From contig DMIX01000371.1 in NCBI GenBank assembly GCA_003451975.1, forward strand, positions 1-11,479: 11,479 nucleotides of DNA, read 5' to 3'. The translations under genes were made by a program, and so were the position numbers. This document shows positions 5,971 to 11,479 of the stretch, in pieces (position 1 is the first letter of the stretch; the number at the start of each line of letters is the position of its first letter). The stretch is from Propionibacteriaceae bacterium. GTDB taxonomy: Bacteria; Actinomycetota; Actinomycetes; Propionibacteriales; Propionibacteriaceae. Under the pieces are notes generated by a model, which worked only from the letters and a program-made list of their open reading frames with translations, made no database searches and was not told the origin of the DNA.

Positions 5971-7576
5971 TTCCACCCGCTGTGCGCAACTCGTGGTCTC
6001 GGGGTTGCTCGCCCAGGGTGTGACCGATGTGGTGCTGGCCCCCGGCTCGCGCAGCGCCCCGTTGGCGCTGATCTTGGAGGCTACCGCCCGCGTCGGCGCA
6101 GTGCGGCTGCACGTGCGGGTGGATGAGCGCGGCGCCGGGTTCCTGGCGCTAGGTCTTGCCAAGTCTTCCGGACGTCCGGTGGCGGTGGTGACCACCTCCG
6201 GGACGGCGGTGGGCAATCTGTTGCCGGCCGTGATGGAGGCCCACCATTCCGCGATTCCACTGCTGGTCGTTTCGGCGGATCGGCCGAGTTGGCTGGTCGG
6301 CTTCGGCGCCAATCAGACCACCGAGCAGACAGGGATCTTCACCGGCTTCCTGAGTTACTCGGCCACCGTCGCGGCGGGCGCGCCGACGGCCGCCCAAGCA
6401 GCTCAAGTGGCTCGGGCGGTGCTGATGGCTACTGGCGCCACCGGTGGACGGCCCGGACCGGCGCAGCTGAATGTGGCCCTGCCCGAGCCGCTCGTCGACG
6501 GCGCGGTGCAGCCGGCACCGACTGTCGTTCCGGTGACGGCAGTTGCCCTCGCCGATCAGCCCCCGGTGGTGTTGGCATCTGGACCACGCACCGTGGTCGT
6601 ATGCGGAGATGCCGATCCCGGCGTCGGTCAGGCTGCGGTGGACCTGGCGACCGCAGCCGGGCTGCCGCTGATCGCCGAACCCTCCAGCAACGCCCGTCGA
6701 GGTCCTCACGCCATGGCGACCGGAGGTCTGCTCGTAGCCGGCGAGTTGGGGCGCCGTGTTGAGCGGGTGGTGGTCTTCGGACGTCCGACCTTGTCGCGGT
6801 CGGTGAATGCGCTGCTCGGCTCAGCGTCGGTGGAGGTAATCGTGGTGAGCCCCCGCCCCGATTTCGTCGATCCTGGCTGGCGTGCTCGACTGATCGTGCC
6901 CGCCGTCACCATCGCACCCGAATCACCGGAGTGGCTGGCAGCCTGGCAGCAGGCCGATGCCGAGCAGCTACGCCACATCCATACCGTGACACGTGGCACC
7001 GCCGAACTTACTGGTCCCGAGCTGGCGCGACTCGTGCTCGCTTCGACCGGCGAGGGCCAGGCGTTGTGCCTGGGTAATTCCAATCCGATCCGAGATGCTG
7101 ACCTGGTTCCGGTCGCTGCGCAGCCGCCGGTGATCTATGCGAACCGGGGACTGTCGGGCATCGACGGCACCCTCGCCACTGCGATCGGTATCGCACTGGG
7201 CGCGGCTGTACCGACCACGTTGCTGTGCGGCGATCTGTCCTTCGCTCACGACGCCTCGGCCCTGGCGATCGGGCCCGGCGAAGCCCGACCCGAGCTGAGG
7301 ATCGTCGTCGCCGACGATGACGGTGGCAGCATCTTCGCCACACTCGAATATGGCCGATCCGAATACGCCGATGCCTTCGAGCGAGTCTTCGCCACCCCGC
7401 TGGGGCTGGATCTGGTGGCGCTGAGCCGCGGCTACGGGGTGTCGGCCCGTCGGCTCCACAGCGCTGCAGCGGTCGACGCGGCGCTGGCCGAGCCGATCAA
7501 CGGGCTGGAGGTGCTGGTCGTGCCGGTGGACCGCCGGGGCAGGGCCGACCTCAGCGCGACGATGTCGCTGCCCTGA
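5960..7576 (+). CDS. menD: SEPHCHC synthase (MenD)
   Basis: MenD is the thiamine-diphosphate enzyme that condenses isochorismate with the 2-oxoglutarate-derived succinyl semialdehyde, the first committed menaquinone step. Its 538 residues show LAPGSRSAPLA (26-36), VDERGAGF with Glu56 as the ThDP-activating acid, TTSGTAVGNLLPAV (78-91), SADRP (105-109), NRGLSGIDG, and the ThDP-metal motif GDLSFAHD (424-431) followed by DDDGGSIF (452-459). The position where homologues usually have Asn before the glycines is Asp here. The ATG at 5960 is only 1 nt after GAGGAGG (5952-5958), so GTG at 5963, spaced 4 nt, is an equally good start. menD overlaps the end of menC and is the last gene of the operon; its stop codon lies in a hairpin. 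Confidence 0.96.
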   Translation: MVSDSTRCAQLVVSGLLAQGVTDVVLAPGSRSAPLALILEATARVGAVRLHVRVDERGAGFLALGLAKSSGRPVAVVTTSGTAVGNLLPAVMEAHHSAIPLLVVSADRPSWLVGFGANQTTEQTGIFTGFLSYSATVAAGAPTAAQAAQVARAVLMATGATGGRPGPAQLNVALPEPLVDGAVQPAPTVVPVTAVALADQPPVVLASGPRTVVVCGDADPGVGQAAVDLATAAGLPLIAEPSSNARRGPHAMATGGLLVAGELGRRVERVVVFGRPTLSRSVNALLGSASVEVIVVSPRPDFVDPGWRARLIVPAVTIAPESPEWLAAWQQADAEQLRHIHTVTRGTAELTGPELARLVLASTGEGQALCLGNSNPIRDADLVPVAAQPPVIYANRGLSGIDGTLATAIGIALGAAVPTTLLCGDLSFAHDASALAIGPGEARPELRIVVADDDGGSIFATLEYGRSEYADAFERVFATPLGLDLVALSRGYGVSARRLHSAAAVDAALAEPINGLEVLVVPVDRRGRADLSATMSLP

Positions 7577-7591
7577 CATCGGTCAGGCAGC
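7567..7591 (+). terminator. Hairpin at the end of menD, probable terminator
   Basis: The arms GCTGCCCTGAC (7567-7577) and GTCAGGCAGC (7582-7591) pair over 10 bp with a single bulged C, closing an ATCG tetraloop. The menD stop TGA (7574-7576) sits in the ascending arm. No T-run follows, so this would be a U-tract-free actinobacterial terminator or an mRNA 3'-end stabiliser. gntR converges from the other side. Confidence 0.55.
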
Positions 7592-7632
7592 AAGCACCGT
7601 CAAGCATTCAGTGTGATCAGCAGGAGGTTCGA

Positions 7633-8373
7633 TCAGCTCGAGTAGGCCGTGATGTCGATCGCGTAGCGATCCCAGCGATAGCAGTGGTCGCCGTACTCCA
7701 CGGGCTGACCGGACGGGTCGTAGGCCCGCCGGGACATCGTGAGAACCGGGTCGGTGGGCTGAAGTTTCAGTAGCTGCTGCTCGACCTCGGTTGGGTGGCG
7801 GGCCGATATGTGCTGGTATCCCACGGCGGGCACGATATTGCGTGCTCGGATCAGGGTGTACAAGCCGTAGGTCGCCAGTTCCTCGATCTCCAGATCGGCC
7901 CAATCGGGGCTGAGCCAGTTGCGAAGCACGGCCACCGGTCCCTCATCAACGGTGCGTAACCGCTCGACGTACACCAAGGGTGTGCGGGCAGGCAGACCCA
8001 GTTGGTCTGCGATGTGAGCGTCGACGAAATTGGTCGTGAACTGCAACACCTCGGTGTGCGGATTCTGACCTTCGCGCTTCAGATCGTCGTAGAGGCTGGG
8101 GAGGCCATAACGTCGATGCACGACCTCGTTTGCGACGGTGGTACCGATACCGCGGCGACGAACCAACAGGCCACGCGAAACCAGTTCGATGATTGCGCGT
8201 CTGACGGTGGGCCTGGACAGGTTGAGCCGCTCAGCCATCGACAGTTCGTTCTCGAAGGCATCACCGGGCTTCAGGACGCCGGTGTCGATGGCTTCGGCCA
8301 ACTGCTCGGCCAATTGGTGGTACAGCGGTACCGGGCTGTTGCGGTCAATCTGGACCGGAAGTTGCTGCGCCAT
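7633..8373 (-). CDS. GntR-family regulator, HutC/UTRA type
   Basis: This 246-residue transcription factor has the standard HutC-subfamily layout. A winged helix-turn-helix covers about 14-80: PVPLYHQLAEQLAEAI, GDAFENELSMAERLNLSRPTV..., GLLVRRRGIGT. A UTRA effector-binding domain spans about 95-240 (VLQFTTNF, VYVERLRTVD, HPTEVEQQLLKL, GDHCYRWDRYAIDI). UTRA domains usually bind small carboxylates, amino-acid derivatives or phosphosugars; the ligand here is not predictable. The gene converges on menD 56 nt away and lies downstream of menG-nuclease on the same strand, separated by a large hairpin and a likely own promoter. No target gene is evident besides possible autoregulation at the dyad 8415-8463. 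Confidence 0.93.
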   Translation of the reverse strand: MAQQLPVQIDRNSPVPLYHQLAEQLAEAIDTGVLKPGDAFENELSMAERLNLSRPTVRRAIIELVSRGLLVRRRGIGTTVANEVVHRRYGLPSLYDDLKREGQNPHTEVLQFTTNFVDAHIADQLGLPARTPLVYVERLRTVDEGPVAVLRNWLSPDWADLEIEELATYGLYTLIRARNIVPAVGYQHISARHPTEVEQQLLKLQPTDPVLTMSRRAYDPSGQPVEYGDHCYRWDRYAIDITAYSS

Positions 8374-8380
8374 AAGGGGA

Positions 8381-8386
8381 AACTTA
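8381..8386 (-). promoter_or_regulatory. Candidate leaderless -10 of gntR
   Basis: On the minus strand TAAGTT ends 7 nt before the ATG, matching TANNNT at leaderless spacing. The intervening TCCCCTT cannot act as a Shine-Dalgarno sequence. The -35 region would lie next to the dyad at 8415-8463. Confidence 0.45.
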
Positions 8387-8414
8387 GCGTATCGAGATAG
8401 TGAAATCCGACCCC

Positions 8415-8463
8415 CTGCCCGAGATTTGTCAGATTGGCCTCAATCGATGACAAACCTCGGCAG
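8415..8463 (-). terminator. Large hairpin: terminator of menG-nuclease and/or gntR operator
   Basis: This 49-bp imperfect inverted repeat folds on the minus strand from CTGCCGAGG...TTTGTCA, through a 2-nt TC bulge and GATTG, around an AGGC loop, back to CAATC-TGACAAA-TCTCG-(G)-GCAG. That is roughly 22 paired positions including one G-U, with a 2-nt and a 1-nt bulge. It begins 10 nt after the nuclease stop codon, a typical terminator position, and ends about 42 nt before the gntR start. No T-run follows. The inner halves TTTGTCA/TGACAAA resemble GntR-type GT...AC operator halves, so an autoregulatory site is an alternative. Confidence 0.55.
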
Positions 8464-8473
8464 CCGACGGCAG

Positions 8474-10114
8474 TCAGCGGAGGCTACGCAGCCACTGCCG
8501 CAGCGTCGCCGTGGCACGCACATCGTCCTCGTTATAGCGCAGAACGCGCTGGCGCGCCATTGTGCGCTCAGTCGCCGATTCGGCCCCCACCGCGGTCTCG
8601 AACCAACTCATGCTGTTCAATCCACCGGGATCCTCGTCGCGCCAATGGAACCCGGCGCCGGCACTGGCGACAGCCTTCAGCCCCAGGCCATTGGCTCCGA
8701 AGAAGTGGCTGCGCACAATACCGAACAGGTCGACGAAGCCGGTCTTGGCGAACTCCAGTGCCCATTCGACCTCTGGTGTCTGCGGGCCGGCCAGCCGGGA
8801 CAGCCGAAGTACCTCGTAGTCGGAGTAGTGGAACACCAGCGCCCGCTGTCCACCGACGATCTGCCTAAGCCAAGCCATGGCTTCTCGGGCCAGGGCCAGT
8901 TCGGCGGCGGCGTCGAGGTCGCTGAACGAGCTGAACTGGTGGTAGCGCCCGGTCTGGGGGGTGCCTACCCAGAAACCCCACAGATAGACCCGATCGGTGC
9001 GCGAGGTTTCCACGTCGATGTCGATCTCGACCGGGGCTTGCGGCACCTCGACCGGACCGGTACTCAGCCGCTCCAATTGGATGCCCTGGTGCAATAGCAG
9101 CGACCGACGGTGCGCAAGGCGAAGGCGCTCTTCGGCCCCCTGCCGATAGGCCATCTGCGGAAGGTAGTCGACAAGCAGGTCATCCACCTGCCCAGCGGCC
9201 AAGTCGGCCACCGTGGTCACCCCGATGGATCGCAGGGCGGTGATCTCGTGGCGGTCCAGCGGAGCCTTGTTGATCCGCAGACTGAGATCATCGGGGTCGA
9301 GGAGCTTCTCGCACACCGGCCACCAACGGCAGAACTGGCATTCGCGCGTCACCACGGGATTCAGCAGGTCTGGCGGCACCGGATCGGTACTGCCGGCGAC
9401 CTCGGCCAACTCGACCCGCAGCGCGAACTCACGGTGATAGCGCTGCAGGGCGCTGACATGGGTGGGCGCCTCAGCCTCGCCGGGGATGGTGGCCACAGCA
9501 GGTTCGGTGAGATCGAGTCGGCAGGCGACCAGGCCGAGGTCCGGAATCTGTTCGGTACCGATCACCAGCCCTTCAGCGCGACTGGATTGAAAGCCGGTCG
9601 ATGCCAGCAATTCCCACAGATGGGCGAGATAGATCGCGTTGGTCCATCGCCAATTCCAGCGATAGCGCCAGCCCGTGGTGGTGCGTCGTCGGGTCAACTC
9701 GCCCACATCGGAGAAGACGAACTCCCGATCATCACGACGAGGGTCCACGGCCCGCTGGAATTTGATGACCCCCGGTAGATATCCGCCCTCGCCGTCGCTG
9801 ACCAACAGCTCAGCCCGTCCGCGTCGATGGCTCTCCCAATCGCGAGGGAGCAGCCCGCCCAGGATCACCGCAGCGCCGTCTGCCATCGCCGCCAGGCAGG
9901 CGGCCTCCTGCTCCTCGGTGGGTGCCGTGCGGAGCTCTCGCAGATCGGTCACTGCTGCGCGTCCGGCCAGAATCCGGCGGGTTACCTCGGCCACGAATTC
10001 CTCAGTGCCGGCCATGCTGGTGGCGGTGGCCGGTGGGGCAGTGGCGGTGGCGCTGAAGGCATGCACCGTCTTCAGCGGACAACTCCGCGCCGCATAGGGA
10101 TCCAGGGCGAACAT
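8474..10114 (-). CDS. TM0106-family RecB-like putative nuclease with Fe-S cysteines and RNase H-like domain
   Basis: This 546-residue protein matches the TM0106-family RecB-like architecture. The N-terminal half is Cas4/RecB-like. Cys12 (ARSCPLKT) plus Cys259-x2-Cys262-x5-Cys268 (ECQFCRWWPVCEKL) has the spacing of the Fe-S staple of Cas4/AddB-type nucleases. The expected PD-(D/E)xK site is degraded: GRAELLV (99-105) has Glu102 where Asp is usual, and YLPGVIK has Val116 where an acid is expected, though Lys118 remains. A helix-hairpin-like linker (about 286-316) leads to a YprB/RNase_H_2 (DEDD-type) domain: IDIDVET with Asp367/Glu369, VFHYSDYE (427-434), VDLFG with Asp462, and YNEDDV with Asp530/Asp531. 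The frame extends upstream, but the ATG at 10114 shares its A with the menG stop (TGATG), which fixes the start and implies translational coupling. The cellular role is unknown. Confidence 0.85.
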   Translation of the reverse strand: MFALDPYAARSCPLKTVHAFSATATAPPATATSMAGTEEFVAEVTRRILAGRAAVTDLRELRTAPTEEQEAACLAAMADGAAVILGGLLPRDWESHRRGRAELLVSDGEGGYLPGVIKFQRAVDPRRDDREFVFSDVGELTRRRTTTGWRYRWNWRWTNAIYLAHLWELLASTGFQSSRAEGLVIGTEQIPDLGLVACRLDLTEPAVATIPGEAEAPTHVSALQRYHREFALRVELAEVAGSTDPVPPDLLNPVVTRECQFCRWWPVCEKLLDPDDLSLRINKAPLDRHEITALRSIGVTTVADLAAGQVDDLLVDYLPQMAYRQGAEERLRLAHRRSLLLHQGIQLERLSTGPVEVPQAPVEIDIDVETSRTDRVYLWGFWVGTPQTGRYHQFSSFSDLDAAAELALAREAMAWLRQIVGGQRALVFHYSDYEVLRLSRLAGPQTPEVEWALEFAKTGFVDLFGIVRSHFFGANGLGLKAVASAGAGFHWRDEDPGGLNSMSWFETAVGAESATERTMARQRVLRYNEDDVRATATLRQWLRSLR

Positions 10115-10821
10115 CAGCGGTGTGCGCGGTGCAGCGCGACCACTCCACCGGTCAGGTTCTTCCAGCCAGGACGTTGCCACCCGGCGCCGGCCAGTTGCTC
10201 GGCCAGGGATTGCTGATCGGGCCAACTCAAGATGGACTCCACCAAGTAGTCGTAGGCATCGGGATTGGAGGATGTCAGACGAGCCAGTCGCGGCAGGGTG
10301 CGCAGCAGATAGTTTTGATAGGCGTGCCGCACGGGGCCCCAAGTCGGAGTCGAGAACTCGCAGATCACGACCCGTCCACCGCTGCGGGTCACGCGAAACA
10401 ACTCGGTGAGAGCAGCGGACACATTCACCACATTGCGCAATCCGAAGCTGATGGTCACCGCATCGAAGCTCTCGTCGGCGAACGGCAGTGCGAGCGCATC
10501 AGCATTGATGAACGGCAACGCCGGTTGACGCTGCTTACCGACGGCCAACATGCCGGCGCTGAGGTCGACAGGGATCACGGTCGCGCCGGCGTCGTGGAAA
10601 GGACCGCTCAGTGCGCCGGTGCCGGCGGCGAGATCCAGGATCAGTTGGCCGGGCTGCGGTCCGACGGCAGCGATGGTTTCGGTACGCCACAGTCGGTCGA
10701 TTCCGAAGGTGAGCACGTCGTTGACCAGGTCGTAGCGGGCAGCGACGTCGTCGAACATGCCCGAGACCGCGGCTGGTCTCTTCGACAGATCCGCTCGTCG
10801 CCTTTCAGAATGCACGGACAT
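10114..10821 (-). CDS. menG: Demethylmenaquinone methyltransferase
   Basis: MenG (UbiE family) transfers a methyl group from S-adenosylmethionine to demethylmenaquinol, the last step of menaquinone synthesis. The 235 residues contain the UbiE N-terminal signature [17 protein letters not shown] (30-46), SAM motif [11 protein letters not shown] (62-71), DLSAGML (86-92), [11 protein letters not shown] (121-131), [17 protein letters not shown] (143-159), and the C-terminal [10 protein letters not shown] (222-231). I chose the ATG at 10821. A GTG at 10869 would add 16 non-conserved residues, and GTG at 10815 (6 nt after CAGGCT, with AGG 8 nt upstream) is a fair alternative. The gene is separated from the other men genes by gntR and the nuclease, and lies divergent from the ABC gene. 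Its stop overlaps the nuclease start. Confidence 0.94.
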   Translation of the reverse strand: MSVHSERRRADLSKRPAAVSGMFDDVAARYDLVNDVLTFGIDRLWRTETIAAVGPQPGQLILDLAAGTGALSGPFHDAGATVIPVDLSAGMLAVGKQRQPALPFINADALALPFADESFDAVTISFGLRNVVNVSAALTELFRVTRSGGRVVICEFSTPTWGPVRHAYQNYLLRTLPRLARLTSSNPDAYDYLVESILSWPDQQSLAEQLAGAGWQRPGWKNLTGGVVALHRAHR

Positions 10822-10904
10822 AGCCTGCCACGCGCCGACGACTCCTGCCGCAACGTGCGCGGCGTGCACATGGGCACATGTTCTGCCTGAGTTGCGCTAT
10901 AGGG

Positions 10905-10910
10905 GACAAT
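10905..10910 (+). promoter_or_regulatory. Weak candidate -10 of the ABC ATPase gene
   Basis: GACAAT ends 7 nt before the ATG at 10918, the same spacing as the other candidate leaderless promoters here. TATAGG just upstream (10898-10903) is an alternative -10, and AGGGGA (10901-10906) a distant, poor Shine-Dalgarno. Upstream lies a tandem pair of GCACATG (10866-10872 and 10874-10880). Confidence 0.25.
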
Positions 10911-10917
10911 CAGGGGC

Positions 10918-11479
10918 ATGGCTCGTAAGTCGGTAGTGCTCAAGGTCTCAGGGTTGACGAAGGCCTTCGGGCCGGTGGTGATCGTGGATGGTTTCGATCT
11001 CGAAGTTGCAGCTGGCGAAGCTGTGGCATTGACCGGACGCAATGGTGCGGGAAAGTCGACCGTGCTGCGCTGTCTTATCGGTGCCGACCGGCCCGACGAC
11101 GGTCGTATCGAGGTCAACGGTGTGGCCGTCAGTGAAACGAATCCGCTGATTCGCCGTGACGTTGCCACCGTCATCGACGACCTCGATTTCTTCCCCGATC
11201 TGTCCGTGGTCGAGCACCTGGATCTGCTGGCGCGCGCCCACGGTGTGCCCGATCCGGAGGCTGCTGTCGATGCGGTGCTGGACGAGGTTCAGTTGGTGCC
11301 GCAATCAGGACAACTACCCGGCACGCTCTCCTCCGGTCAGCGCCGACGGCTGGCACTGGCGACCGCTTTCGTACGCCCCCGCAAGCTGCTGGTGCTGGAC
11401 GAACCCGAACAACGGCTCGACACCGAAGGCGTGGCCTGGCTGGCCGAGCGACTGATCGCTGAGCGCCAGCAAGGGCTGG
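10918..11479 (+). CDS. ABC transporter ATP-binding protein, 3' end missing
   Basis: The frame from ATG 10918 runs open to the window end, giving 187 residues of an ABC ATPase that powers transport through an unseen permease. Visible motifs are Walker A TGRNGAGKST (39-48), the signature LSSGQRRRLALA (137-148), and Walker B LLVLDEPE (157-164) with Asp161 and catalytic Glu162, followed by a D-loop-like RLD (166-168). The H-loop lies beyond the window. The usual Q-loop glutamine is absent: VATVIDDLDFFPDLSV (82-97) has Asp87 where Gln is expected, as far as I can align it. It resembles CcmA/drug-exporter ATPases in general; the substrate is unknown. It is divergent from menG across 96 bp. Confidence 0.9.
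   Translation, partial: MARKSVVLKVSGLTKAFGPVVIVDGFDLEVAAGEAVALTGRNGAGKSTVLRCLIGADRPDDGRIEVNGVAVSETNPLIRRDVATVIDDLDFFPDLSVVEHLDLLARAHGVPDPEAAVDAVLDEVQLVPQSGQLPGTLSSGQRRRLALATAFVRPRKLLVLDEPEQRLDTEGVAWLAERLIAERQQGL

Noticed and set aside
7614..7635. TGATC-N12-GATCA inverted repeat at the end of gntR
   Set aside because: The arms are 5 bp with a long loop and partly within the coding end; likely chance.
8138..9097. 319-codon plus-strand open frame opposite gntR and the nuclease
   Set aside because: It spans two real minus-strand genes and their intergenic hairpin. The translation resembles no family.
10115..10342. N-terminal extension of the nuclease frame
   Set aside because: The extra 76 residues overlap menG entirely. 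The TGATG junction at 10114 and the family-like start ([12 protein letters not shown]) support the shorter form.
1..11479. CRISPR arrays, insertion sequences, tRNA/rRNA genes, defence islands
   Set aside because: No repeat-spacer pattern, transposase-like protein, terminal inverted repeats or tRNA cloverleaf was found. The Fe-S/Cas4-like nuclease sits in a housekeeping context without cas genes.

Overview
The window is high-GC DNA with dense, short-gapped genes and no mobile elements, CRISPR arrays or RNA genes that I could see. Protein families and lengths point to an actinobacterium: the short MenE (367 aa), the 292-aa MenA, a TM0106-type RecB-like nuclease, a secreted Apf/SLT-type wall enzyme, and promoters of leaderless type. 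A propionibacterial or related lineage is plausible, but that is a guess from memory.

Layout. (1) 1-2305, + strand: the 3' part of a two-component sensor kinase (its 5' end lies outside the window) and its NarL/FixJ-type response regulator. (2) About 2329-2354: a widespread REP-like palindrome between convergent genes. (3) 2378-2929, - strand: a small secreted lytic-transglycosylase-like protein, whose promoter region holds a 22-bp palindrome and is shared divergently with the next operon. (4) 3046-7576, + strand: a tightly packed menaquinone operon, menE-menA-menC-menD, with overlaps or a 2-nt gap at each junction and a hairpin that includes the menD stop codon. (5) 7633-8373, - strand: a GntR/HutC-type regulator. 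(6) 8415-8463: a large imperfect hairpin between gntR and the nuclease. (7) 10821-8474, - strand: menG (demethylmenaquinone methyltransferase), coupled by TGATG to a TM0106-family Fe-S/RNase H-like putative nuclease. (8) 10918-end, + strand: the 5' part of an ABC transporter ATPase, still open at the window edge.

How the genes fit together. MenD, MenC and MenE carry out the isochorismate-to-OSB-CoA steps. MenA prenylates DHNA and MenG methylates the product to menaquinone. The isochorismate synthase, MenH, MenB and thioesterase steps are not in the window. The first genes of the transcription units (response regulator, transglycosylase, menE, gntR, ABC ATPase) share a -10-like hexamer ending 6-7 nt before the start codon, as expected for leaderless mRNAs. 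By contrast, internal operon genes such as menA and menD have good Shine-Dalgarno sequences.

I found no convincing undescribed defence or mobile system. The most notable points are the sensor kinase with its catalytic domain in front of its membrane domain, the coupling of menG to a nuclease that has lost its canonical acidic active-site residue, and several structured intergenic elements.
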